Of a stretch of DNA of 64,000 bases, positions 27,730 to 35,613 are shown one piece after another. A program made the position numbers and the translations under genes. Source of the DNA: Paenibacillus piscarius (GTDB taxonomy: Bacteria > Bacillota > Bacilli > Paenibacillales > Paenibacillaceae). The notes below the pieces were generated by a model. That model ran no database searches. It saw only the letters and a program-made list of their open reading frames with translations, and was not told where the DNA came from. Position 1 is the first letter of the stretch; each line of letters starts with the position of its first letter. Location: NCBI RefSeq assembly GCF_022234545.1, contig NZ_JAIEUI010000013.1, positions 1 to 64,000 on the forward strand. The letters run 5' to 3'.

Positions 27730-28695
27730 TTACCCCTCTGATGCCGTGATCAGGTCATACACCTTACTCAAATTTGTCTTGAAATAGGTAGTAAAGTACC
27801 AAGCCCGGTATTCTTCCGGTATGGTGAGCTCTTCAATGCTGCGCTGGTTCTGAACCGCTTCAGTTACCATTGTAATGATTCTGCTGATGTAACCCTTCAC
27901 GTCCTGAAGCTGTCGCAGGGAGCAGACTTCACCATGCCCCGGTATAATCGTCTCCACATCCAGCGATTCAATCTGCTCCAGAATGCTCAGCCACTCGTGA
28001 GGGTTGGCATTGGCCAGCACCGGGTGGTGGTTCGAGAGCACAAGGTCTCCGATAACGACCACTTTATCCTCCGGGAGGTACACTATGGCATCGCTTAGCG
28101 TGTGTCCTCCGCCGTATGTAATGAGCTGCGCGCTGCGGTTGCTGCCGTGAATAGTCATCTGCTGATCAAAAGTCACGCTCGGCACCGTATGCACCAGCTG
28201 CGGCAGCATGTTCACGAATTCACGGTCCGTTGCATTCTCCCACGCCAATTCCCGCTGCAGCTTAGGATCCGTCTCCTGCCCGCATTGCAATTCAGCTTCC
28301 CCGATCGACTCCAGCATCTTCTCCCGGTTGTTCTGGTATTGGGCTACCCGGTCTCGGGCAAAGGTATTCATCATCTCATAGGTGCCCGATGTTGCAATCA
28401 GCTTAGCTCCAGGGACAAACACCTGGTTGCCGGAGGTATGATCGCTATGCCAATGCGTGTTCATTACATAGGTCACAGGATTTCCTGTGAGGTGTTCAGC
28501 GGCAGCCTTCAAATCCTGCGCCGCCTCCAGTGTCGCGAATGTATCCACTACCAGCGTTGTGCCTCCCAGGTCAATGATTGCCGCATTAGCCAGTGAACCT
28601 GTGCCTGGAACAGCAACTGCTGCAACTACGCTATCGGCCACACCATGCAGCCGGAAATGCCTGGAGCCTGTAAAAGATTCAATTCTGTTTCGCAT
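27730..28695 (-). CDS. Metallo-beta-lactamase-fold hydrolase
   Basis: 321 residues with the zinc motif HWHSDH at ~81-86 (TNTHW-type context MNTHWHSDHTSGNQVF), a further His in GGGHTLSDAIVY, the Asp in KVVVIGDLVLSNHHP and the last His in IIPGHGEV. It belongs to the broad glyoxalase II-like superfamily; a thioester, lactone or similar hydrolase is possible. Convergent with the methyltransferase gene (12 bp between stops). No sign of a secretion signal, so not a classical antibiotic beta-lactamase. Confidence 0.85.
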   Translation of the reverse strand: MRNRIESFTGSRHFRLHGVADSVVAAVAVPGTGSLANAAIIDLGGTTLVVDTFATLEAAQDLKAAAEHLTGNPVTYVMNTHWHSDHTSGNQVFVPGAKLIATSGTYEMMNTFARDRVAQYQNNREKMLESIGEAELQCGQETDPKLQRELAWENATDREFVNMLPQLVHTVPSVTFDQQMTIHGSNRSAQLITYGGGHTLSDAIVYLPEDKVVVIGDLVLSNHHPVLANANPHEWLSILEQIESLDVETIIPGHGEVCSLRQLQDVKGYISRIITMVTEAVQNQRSIEELTIPEEYRAWYFTTYFKTNLSKVYDLITASEG

Positions 28696-28784
28696 AGTAA
28701 TCTCTCCCTTCCAACATGGGAATATACTATACGCTATAAGAGTCCGACAGACAATATTTTTCTGAATTTCCTCCTGACTTCCGG

Positions 28785-29360
28785 TTAATTGGCGATATTC
28801 GAAGAGCTTGCGTACGGTTCAGCAGCAGCCGGGCGGCCGGATAAGAGGAGCACAGTGCCCCACAGTACTTTGACGGCAAGATCCGCATAGACCAGGGCGT
28901 GAAAAGACAGCTCCGGCCATACCATCCCCGCCACAGCATTAGCGCTTAGCAGGACGGCCAGCAGGAACATGGAACGTCCATGCACCCAGGCCATGGGAAT
29001 GAAATGAAGACCTATCGCCAAAAAAGCCCCCAGCCAGACCATCCGGTAATTGCCGTCTCCGAAGTGAGGACCGCCAACCAGCACCATAATTACAAACATA
29101 AGAATGATAGAGTAGAGAGTCATTTTACGCTGAAAAGCCGTCTGCGGCCCGTAGGACAGCCTGCGGTTGAGCGCTTTGCCGGTCAAGATTCCAAAGAACC
29201 CGGCCATATACCCGAGTGAAAATACCGGCATGGAGATCAGCTCGGCTCCCCCCGCAAGCAGCCCCGCAAACAGAATGGCGGCCACCCAGATCAGCCACAA
29301 TCCGCACACTCTTTTATTCAGATAGCTTCTCCCCCGTACTTGTCTTCCGTCTGCCGTCAT
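28785..29360 (-). CDS. Multi-pass membrane protein of unknown function
   Basis: 191 residues from ATG 29360, which has a GGGGAAGAAG ribosome site; the longer frame to 29435 does not. Six hydrophobic segments can be seen (VCGLWLIWVAAILFAGLLAG; FSLGYMAGFFGILTG; LYSIILMFVIMVLVGG; MVWLGAFLAIGLHFIPMAW; FLLAVLLSANAVAG; LVYADLAVKVLWGTVLLL). I do not recognise the family with confidence. It is divergent from the thiopeptide precursor genes, with 238 bp between. Confidence 0.75.
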   Translation of the reverse strand: MTADGRQVRGRSYLNKRVCGLWLIWVAAILFAGLLAGGAELISMPVFSLGYMAGFFGILTGKALNRRLSYGPQTAFQRKMTLYSIILMFVIMVLVGGPHFGDGNYRMVWLGAFLAIGLHFIPMAWVHGRSMFLLAVLLSANAVAGMVWPELSFHALVYADLAVKVLWGTVLLLSGRPAAAEPYASSSNIAN

Positions 29361-29429
29361 TGTCTTCTTCCCCTTATCGATAGATTTGTTGAGCTTTATC
29401 AGTATAGACAGATGAATCCGCTTGTTAAC

Positions 29430-29469
29430 CCGCAAAAAACCTGCAGCTGTACCGCAATTTATTTGTGGG
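29430..29469 (+). promoter_or_regulatory. Candidate ComA half-sites upstream of the precursor genes
   Basis: CCGCAA occurs at 29430-29435 and again at 29452-29457, 22 bp apart, with a degenerate TTGTGG at 29463-29468. The B. subtilis ComA box is built from TTGCGG and CCGCAA half-sites. A weak -10-like GATACT preceded by TG is at 29511-29516 without a clear -35, as expected of an activated promoter. ComA is encoded 22 kb downstream in the same cluster. The link is inferred from hexamers only. Confidence 0.35.
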
Positions 29470-29598
29470 AATTACTGGAATGGTAGTCGGTGAAGGCTTG
29501 AATAAGCTGTGATACTCTTACTTCAGAAAGCAAATAACCACTGAAACGGAGCGCCTGACAAGCAGCATTCCGGATGGACTGAAGGAGGTGAGTAGACT

Positions 29599-29757
29599 AT
29601 GAAACCATTCGATAAAGAGCTTGAAGATCTGGACCTGGAGCTGATTGAACTGGATCAGGTGGAGGCCATTCCATCGACAGCGGCAACCAGCGGCAGCGGC
29701 AGTTCATCCACTTGCGGCTCATCGTCGTGTTCGTCATGTTCCTCTTCCTGCGCGTAA
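29599..29757 (+). CDS. Thiopeptide-type precursor peptide 1
   Basis: 52 residues, behind a strong AAGGAGGTG site. An acidic leader (LEDLDLELIELDQVEAI; no Cys) precedes a Ser/Gly/Cys core beginning near residue 27-31 and ending STCGSSSCSSCSSSCA. It has four Cys, each directly preceded by Ser or Thr. Leaders of this Asp/Leu/Glu type and Ser/Cys cores define thiazolyl peptide precursors. The adjacent YcaO, LanB and SagB genes would turn Cys/Ser into azoles and Ser into dehydroalanine. The cleavage point is not evident. One of three almost identical copies. Confidence 0.9.
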   Translation: MKPFDKELEDLDLELIELDQVEAIPSTAATSGSGSSSTCGSSSCSSCSSSCA

Positions 29758-29815
29758 GACAGACAGATTCACCAGAATACTTAAATACTAAATTTATGAA
29801 AAGGATGATGAAAAA

Positions 29816-29974
29816 ATGAACGATCTGAACAAAGAACTGGAAGATCTCGACCTGGAACTGATTGAACTTGAACAAGTGGAAGCTATTCCGTCAACGGCGG
29901 CCACCAGCGGCAGCGGCAGCTCTTCTACCTGCGGTTCGTCCTCATGTTCGTCGTGCTCGTCCTCCTGTGCTTAA
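29816..29974 (+). CDS. Thiopeptide-type precursor peptide 2
   Basis: 52 residues. It differs from copy 1 only in the leader (MNDLNKELED start; E19 for D19 in the LIELEQVEAI segment); the core from residue 26 to the end is identical. Start ATG 29816 follows AAAAGGATGATG. The many synonymous differences from copy 1 imply an old duplication kept under selection for an unchanged core. Confidence 0.9.
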   Translation: MNDLNKELEDLDLELIELEQVEAIPSTAATSGSGSSSTCGSSSCSSCSSSCA

Positions 29975-30029
29975 GATTAACAGCAGTGTAATGATAATAA
30001 AATACTAATTATGAAAAGGATGATAAATT

Positions 30030-30188
30030 ATGAAGGATTTGAATAAGGAATTGGAAGCTCTGGACCTGGAACTGATTGAACTGGATCAAGTTGAGGCTAT
30101 TCCGACAACGGCAGCATCCAGCGGCAGCGGCAGCTCTTCCACCTGCGGCTCATCATCGTGTTCGTCGTGTTCGTCCTCTTGTGCTTAA
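30030..30188 (+). CDS. Thiopeptide-type precursor peptide 3
   Basis: 52 residues. Starts MKDLNKELEALDLELIELDQ. Differs from copies 1 and 2 at the leader-core junction (IPTTAASS instead of IPSTAATS); from there to the end, SGSGSSSTCGSSS and the rest, it is the same. Start ATG 30030 follows AAAAGGATGATAA. A strong hairpin follows 16 bp after the stop. Confidence 0.9.
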   Translation: MKDLNKELEALDLELIELDQVEAIPTTAASSGSGSSSTCGSSSCSSCSSSCA

Positions 30189-30204
30189 TTGTTAGTTCAA
30201 CTAT

Positions 30205-30233
30205 GGATGGGGCGGCGTGAGCCGCGCCCATCC
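30205..30233 (+). promoter_or_regulatory. Strong hairpin between precursor and biosynthetic genes
   Basis: GGATGGGgCGGC-GTGA-GCCGcGCCCATCC, a ~12-bp GC-rich stem with a GNRA-type tetraloop. It is followed by AAAAAAC and not by T residues, so it is not a standard intrinsic terminator on this strand. It likely stabilises the precursor mRNA 3' end or limits read-through, giving more precursor than enzyme. Confidence 0.6.
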
Positions 30234-30259
30234 AAAAAACAATTCCAGAAGGGGGAGCC

Positions 30260-32680
30260 GTGTTGAGTCGAACCTTCCTGTTTGAAAGACGGAATCATGT
30301 TCCTTCCAGTGGCCTGCTGGCAATCAAACATGGTTTCTACCAGGAGATTCTAGCCTATTGTGAAGACCGTAATGAATGGATTGAGCGTAAGGAATGGCTG
30401 CAGCGGCGGCTGTCCGAGCGCATAGAACAAGAACCGGAGGTACGAATTGCCTATATCCGGCTGCAGCAGGGAGTCCGCAAAGGGCGGATTCAGCCCGGAA
30501 AGATTCCGAAGGCAGACCAAGTGACACCGGAGCTCATGGCTGAGGCGCTCTCTCTGGAGCAGACGGCCAATGTACTGAAGCGGCGGCATGATGCATTAGC
30601 CATCCGGTTCAAGGATGAATGCAGGACACAGGAACAGGAGCTGTATAAGCTGTTCCGGCAGCAGCCGAGTGTGCAGAATGCACTGCTGCTGACTAACTAT
30701 GAAATGTATTGTTCATTGAACAAATCGTATAGCTCGAAAAAAAGCGGAAAGGTATGGAAAATGATGATGCGTTCTTTTGCCAAAACAGCGCCGCTCTCTT
30801 CCTTCACTTCAATCTGCCGGGGGCAAGGAACGCCGGCAGAGAGCCGGATCAGCTTCGCCCAATGGATTCTGCTTCACTGGTATGAATTATGGCTGCTGCT
30901 TCCCGAGGTGATACGGGCCAGCCGCTATAAGGTGCAGTACAGGGAGCAAGGGGGCGCTCTCCTGGTGGAGGGCAGCCAAGGGCCGCAAACGGCGGAGCCG
31001 GGTCTGTATATCACCAAGAAGCGAAGGTACCGCCTGGATGCAGCGGCTGCGGCTAAGATCAAACCTGGCAGCGAGGTCAGCCTCGATGAGCTGGCGCTGA
31101 TCTGGAACGAGAGTGCAGATGACATGGCTGCCAAGGCCGTTCAGCTGCTGCACTGCGGCTATCTCAAGAATACAGCAGACAGGGAGAACGGGCCGCTGAC
31201 GCTGGAGCTGTTCATCGAGACCGTATCTGCCTATCGCACTGGAAGCAGCAGACTCAAGGCTCTGGCTCAGCATCTGGAGGCCATCCGCCTGCTGTCCGGT
31301 CAGCTTGAACAGACGAACGAGGTCCTGCGGAGGGAGCAATTACTGGAAATCACCCGCAAGCATGTGAACCGCTGCTGTGAATTGCTCGGATGGGAGGGCA
31401 GCTATCCGGCCAACCCGTTTGATGAGGACAGCTACGCGGAAGCACCGGCCGGGAGTGCTATGGAGATGGAGCCGTTCGGTGATCTGCTTGCGGAGTGGGC
31501 TGAGGTTCTGCCCATATTTGATAACCGCCTGAAGTTCCGGCTCTATATGGAGCATTATCTGCATGATACGCTTCCTGCGCCTTATGCCTCTCTTCAGCCC
31601 GGCCTGACCAGGTATGCCGCAGAGTATGAGCAGCATGTAGCGCTGAACCGGACCTGCCGGGGCAGTGTATTCGAGAATGCTCCTGCGGTAGCACAGCTGG
31701 AGGAGCTGAGAGATCAATACCGGAGCAAGCTGGCCGCAGCCGCATCGGGAGAGGATGTTGTGCTGGAGCGTGCGGATCTGGCCTCACTGAAGGCGGGGCT
31801 GCAGGCGCTCAATATCCGTCAGCCTGCCATAGCAGGGTTCTGGCTTCAGCAGAGCGGCTCTGGAGACGTTGTCGTCAATGATTGCAAGAACAGCTATCTG
31901 GCCTATTCCATATATCATCTGCCGGAGAGCCGTGACGCTATAACTGAACGGTTACAAGCAGTGCTCCATTGCGGAGACGAGGCACAGCTAATTACTTACT
32001 CGCCTTCCTGCGGGTTCAATCCCAATATGAATGGTTGTGCGGAGGGTAATAGCATGGCTGCCGGTCTGCAGGACACTGCACTGATCTGGAATGCCGGACG
32101 CGCCAGCTTCGAGCTGCAATCCGGGGAGCGGCGGCTGGTTCCTCTATATACAGGTACACTTGCCCCGGCTTGTCTGCCTGAGGAATACCGGAATCTTGCC
32201 TTGCTGACCCAATCGGGGTTTCTCACCGGAACCGGGCTGGACTATGATGAGCTCACCGTTGAGGAATGCCGGCATATCGGCAGAATCAGCTACGGGAAGC
32301 TGATCCTGCACAGAAGGCGAATCCTGCTTCATGAGAAGCTGTTTGCCGGGGTGACCCCGGATTTCTCGGGATACCTGCGGCTTCATGAGCTGCTGGCGGT
32401 CTATCATGTTCCGCTGCATTCATTCATCCGGCTGTTCCCCGTCCGCGACAACAGGCTGCACATCGAATACGGCGAGTCCGGGCTGCACAAGCCGATCTTC
32501 GTCGATGCGGAGGAGCCGCAGTATTGTATGGAATGGCTGAAGCACAGGGAACGCTGCCGCAGGCAGTACGGAGAATTGGCCGTTGTGTTCGAAGAGGCGC
32601 TTCCCGACCCGTATGGGAATGAATATACCACTGAGGTTGTGTACGAGATGCATGAAGAGCCGCTCGGAATGGAGGAATAA
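30260..32680 (+). CDS. LanB-type dehydratase, glutamylation domain (first copy)
   Basis: ~805 residues (start GTG 30260 or TTG 30263, after GGGGGAG). The segment RSFAKTAPLSSFTSICRG at ~171-188 corresponds to the R..K.SPFSSFT motif of the N-terminal domain of LanB proteins, which uses glutamyl-tRNA to glutamylate Ser/Thr of the precursor before elimination to dehydroalanine. The C-terminal elimination domain seems absent, as in thiopeptide clusters where it is a separate protein. It is the first enzyme gene after the precursors; a second LanB is encoded at 38368. Cytoplasmic. Confidence 0.85.
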   Translation: MLSRTFLFERRNHVPSSGLLAIKHGFYQEILAYCEDRNEWIERKEWLQRRLSERIEQEPEVRIAYIRLQQGVRKGRIQPGKIPKADQVTPELMAEALSLEQTANVLKRRHDALAIRFKDECRTQEQELYKLFRQQPSVQNALLLTNYEMYCSLNKSYSSKKSGKVWKMMMRSFAKTAPLSSFTSICRGQGTPAESRISFAQWILLHWYELWLLLPEVIRASRYKVQYREQGGALLVEGSQGPQTAEPGLYITKKRRYRLDAAAAAKIKPGSEVSLDELALIWNESADDMAAKAVQLLHCGYLKNTADRENGPLTLELFIETVSAYRTGSSRLKALAQHLEAIRLLSGQLEQTNEVLRREQLLEITRKHVNRCCELLGWEGSYPANPFDEDSYAEAPAGSAMEMEPFGDLLAEWAEVLPIFDNRLKFRLYMEHYLHDTLPAPYASLQPGLTRYAAEYEQHVALNRTCRGSVFENAPAVAQLEELRDQYRSKLAAAASGEDVVLERADLASLKAGLQALNIRQPAIAGFWLQQSGSGDVVVNDCKNSYLAYSIYHLPESRDAITERLQAVLHCGDEAQLITYSPSCGFNPNMNGCAEGNSMAAGLQDTALIWNAGRASFELQSGERRLVPLYTGTLAPACLPEEYRNLALLTQSGFLTGTGLDYDELTVEECRHIGRISYGKLILHRRRILLHEKLFAGVTPDFSGYLRLHELLAVYHVPLHSFIRLFPVRDNRLHIEYGESGLHKPIFVDAEEPQYCMEWLKHRERCRRQYGELAVVFEEALPDPYGNEYTTEVVYEMHEEPLGMEE

Positions 32681-32683
32681 GAC

Positions 32684-33742
32684 ATGGGCGAGCAACCGTT
32701 ACGTATTCTGGAAACGAAAGATGGCACTGAAGTCATTGGCCGCAAAAGGCGAATCAGGCTTAAGTCCGCAGATTATGAGCAGCTTGTCCGGCTGTTCACA
32801 CAGCCGCAGCGCTCTCCTGCAGCAGTGCAGTGGCTGACAGATCTCCGCCACAAGCTGACCGGAGAAGAGCAGACGGAGACAGAGGCAGATGTGTATGAGC
32901 TGGGAGACCGGGTGATTCTGTCCGCCGGAGTCTGCACCCGCTGCCTCGGCTTGCAGTATCCGGCAGCAAGCCGGGTCAGATACGGGTTGCCTGCCTGTCT
33001 GAAGTCCCGGAGGTTTACCGGGAATAAGCTGGTCAGACTGGATGTCCTGGGGCTTCAGTCTATCCAGTCCCTGCCTGAAGTGGCTCATGCGGAATGCTGC
33101 CCACTTCAATGCAGTCCGGTGGAGCATCTGCGGGATACGTCCATTGACGAAGGAGTTCTGTCACAGGAGCTCGTTAGCGCAGTGGTCAAGAACATTGATT
33201 TCCGGTTCGACCGTTATTGGAGGCTGGACGCTGATGCCGGCGGCAGGGCGGTGAGCTTCGCCGGGTCCAGCAAACGCCGGGTACTGGAGGATCTGTATGC
33301 CTATCTGCTGGAGTACTGTTACAGCTATCGTCAGCTGTCGCCGGGATTAACCGACCAGGCAGCCTACCTGCATTATCTGAACCGCCATGGAGCCGGGGAT
33401 GCCGAGGAACTGGAGCGGGGAGAGGTGGTTCCAGGCAGCTTGGCCTACTGGCCGGGGATGGAGCAGCCGTTGCCTTCACAGGCCAGATATAAGAAGTTAC
33501 AGGCTCTGATGATCGTGTATCTCATTGAATCCGAATATGAAGGGAAGCTGTACAGCGCCATCGGCGAGGATCTGGAAGATGGGCTGTTCCGGGTGTGGAA
33601 CCAGATCCGCCGGGCAGATAGCGGTTCTGCCGGGGCTTCTCCGTCCTCTCCTGCTGTAGCTGAATACAGCCCGCTGTACCGCTATGAGGATGGACTGTCC
33701 CGCAAATTCGGCTTCTCACTCATAGGAGGTGAACGGCAATGA
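32684..33742 (+). CDS. Thiopeptide-cluster protein, unknown, Cys-rich
   Basis: 352 residues, preceded by GGAGG (32670-32674), and its stop overlaps the next start as ATGA, so translation is coupled to the YcaO gene. I do not recognise the family. Visible features: CTRCL (C85, C88), a further PACL and a CCPLQC pair at ~130-136, suggesting a metal site, then a helical C-terminal half (LQALMIVYLIESEYEGKLYSAIGEDLEDGLFRVWNQ) that faintly recalls nitroreductase/SagB-type helices. Candidate roles: leader-recognition partner or azoline dehydrogenase partner of the first YcaO. Confidence 0.75.
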   Translation: MGEQPLRILETKDGTEVIGRKRRIRLKSADYEQLVRLFTQPQRSPAAVQWLTDLRHKLTGEEQTETEADVYELGDRVILSAGVCTRCLGLQYPAASRVRYGLPACLKSRRFTGNKLVRLDVLGLQSIQSLPEVAHAECCPLQCSPVEHLRDTSIDEGVLSQELVSAVVKNIDFRFDRYWRLDADAGGRAVSFAGSSKRRVLEDLYAYLLEYCYSYRQLSPGLTDQAAYLHYLNRHGAGDAEELERGEVVPGSLAYWPGMEQPLPSQARYKKLQALMIVYLIESEYEGKLYSAIGEDLEDGLFRVWNQIRRADSGSAGASPSSPAVAEYSPLYRYEDGLSRKFGFSLIGGERQ

Positions 33743-35580
33743 AGACGGCAGCAATGACATTGGCCCAGGCAGTATCCCGCCTGGAGGAGCAGGCAGTTCT
33801 TGAGCTCGGCGGGGAACGGCTGCTGTGCTTCATAGCTTACGGCCACCAGATGAACAGGGGCCGGGGCTGGCCACGTGGGGAGAGATTTGCACTCCTGCAG
33901 GTGGATGTTCATGAGGTGCTTGCCGGGCCTGTCTTCCATCCCGGCGCAATAGGCTGTCCGTCCTGCTTCGGGCAACGGAGGAACGAGAACCTTAGAGCGA
34001 ATGAGCGGCTGCCTGGAGATGAGGGCCGGAGTGAAATTATCGGCGGCTACAGCATTGATGAAGAGCTGGTGCAGGAATGTCTCTCACTCCTGCTCCGGCA
34101 GCCCGCGTCGCCCGGAGTGCTCGATTATTACCGGCTTGCTCCCGGCGGGAATGTCCGCAGGTATTCCTTCTGGCCCGCGCAGCGCTGCAAGTCCTGTGCT
34201 GAAGCCGAACCGGAGGACGATTCCGCTGTCATCCTCCAGGCGTTCGCACGGCAAGCGATGTTCCGGTATGGCGGTTCATACCGGGCTCAGCCTGCTGCGG
34301 TATGCGATACCGTATTTGCGCCAGGCAATGCCGATGCCAATTTTATGATCTACAGGGATAGAAATACCCGTTCCTTCTTCTCGCTGACCAGCTTCTTCCG
34401 AATCGGCCGGGAGGAGAAATATGAGCTTGGCATCGGCAGCTCCGCCGATTATAGGAGCAGCGAGCTAAAGTCGAGGTGTGAGGCGCTGGAACGCTACGCG
34501 GGAATGCATCCGCGCGGCAGGGAACGGCTGAGTGTAGTCTCCAGCACCCGGAGCCTGCAGGAACGGCAGACTGTTATCGATCCGCTGCTGTTCACCGAAG
34601 CTGTGAAGGGAACAGGGCAGCAGATTGCCGTCTACGATGAGGATCTGGTCTTGAACTGGATTCCTGCCTTCGCCTGGAAGCGGCACAGCACAGCCTATAT
34701 CCCGGAATGTCTGGCCTATTACAAGCCGGATGACGGGTATTCAGCCGGTCCGCGGATTTACAAGGGAAATTCCAACGGAAATGCACTGGGCACCACCTTG
34801 CTGGACGGTATCTATTATGCCTGCCTGGAGCTGATTGAACGGGATGCTTTCCTGAACCACTGGTACTTGCGGCGTTCACCGCCCGAGCTCCTGCCGGATT
34901 CGGCAGAGCATGCACAGATACGTTATATGACCGAACGGCTTCGGGCGCTGGGATACACTGTCCAATTGTTCGACATCACGATGGAAACAGAGATTCCTGT
35001 TATTTGGGCCCTCTGTCTGGGACAGACGGAGAACCAGTTCGCTGCTTACAGCACAGCGGGGGCCCACCCCGACCCGGAGAAGGCCATCCTTGCGGCGCTG
35101 GAAGAGATGCTGCTGGCGCTGGAATATTACGGCACACATACAGCAGAGATCCGCGAGAAAGCCCGGCGCATCCGCCATGAAGGGGTGCAGCGGGTCGAGG
35201 ATCATCCCATTCTCTATTTCCTTCAGGAAGAACGGCATCACTTCAGCTTCCTGAACGGAGGCGGACAATACAGCATCCGCGAGCGGTTCGCCCGGTTCTA
35301 CGGAGAGTTCCAGCATACGGTAATTGATCTGGCGGAAGAAACCTCAAGGCTGCTGGAACGGATGACAGAGCATTACGGTGAGGCGTTCATCGTCCGCCAG
35401 ACCCCGGAGGGCTACAGGGCGCTTGAACTGGAGGCAGTCAAAGTGCTTGTGCCCGGGATGCAGCCGATGTGGTTCGGTGAGCCCGGCCGGTTGCTCTGCA
35501 GGCAGCGTATCCGGCAGGCGGCGCAATACTTGGGGATGGATCCGGCGGAGGTCAACCAGGCGCCCCATCCATTTCCCTGA
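33739..35580 (+). CDS. YcaO-domain cyclodehydratase with Zn-type N-domain (first copy)
   Basis: 613 residues. The N-terminal ~170 residues carry GPVFHPGAIGCPSCFGQRR (C73, C76) and CKSC (C150, C153), a paired CxxC set like the zinc tetrathiolate of E1-like cyclodehydratase partners. The YcaO domain follows from ~200: SRCEALERYAGM (~244), GIYYACLELIERDAFL (~352) and ILAALEEMLLALEYYG. The C-terminus ends PHPFP, the PxPxP-like tail known to matter for azoline formation. It uses ATP to cyclise Cys (and perhaps Ser/Thr) of the precursor to azolines. Start overlaps the previous stop. Confidence 0.9.
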   Translation: MKTAAMTLAQAVSRLEEQAVLELGGERLLCFIAYGHQMNRGRGWPRGERFALLQVDVHEVLAGPVFHPGAIGCPSCFGQRRNENLRANERLPGDEGRSEIIGGYSIDEELVQECLSLLLRQPASPGVLDYYRLAPGGNVRRYSFWPAQRCKSCAEAEPEDDSAVILQAFARQAMFRYGGSYRAQPAAVCDTVFAPGNADANFMIYRDRNTRSFFSLTSFFRIGREEKYELGIGSSADYRSSELKSRCEALERYAGMHPRGRERLSVVSSTRSLQERQTVIDPLLFTEAVKGTGQQIAVYDEDLVLNWIPAFAWKRHSTAYIPECLAYYKPDDGYSAGPRIYKGNSNGNALGTTLLDGIYYACLELIERDAFLNHWYLRRSPPELLPDSAEHAQIRYMTERLRALGYTVQLFDITMETEIPVIWALCLGQTENQFAAYSTAGAHPDPEKAILAALEEMLLALEYYGTHTAEIREKARRIRHEGVQRVEDHPILYFLQEERHHFSFLNGGGQYSIRERFARFYGEFQHTVIDLAEETSRLLERMTEHYGEAFIVRQTPEGYRALELEAVKVLVPGMQPMWFGEPGRLLCRQRIRQAAQYLGMDPAEVNQAPHPFP

Positions 35581-35613
35581 ACACGATAAAACAACAGAAA
35601 GAAGGAGAACAGC

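Noticed and set aside
27730..28695. Antibiotic-resistance beta-lactamase
   Set aside because: Only the general metallo-hydrolase fold is supported. There is no signal peptide, and the superfamily is very broad.
29796..30046. Tiny upstream frames (ATGAAAAGG...) before precursors 2 and 3 as leader peptides
   Set aside because: AAAAGGATGAT is more simply the ribosome site. The frames are 7-11 codons, differ between copies and overlap the real start.
30205..30240. Intrinsic terminator after precursor 3
   Set aside because: The stem is strong, but it is followed by A residues, not T, on the coding strand.
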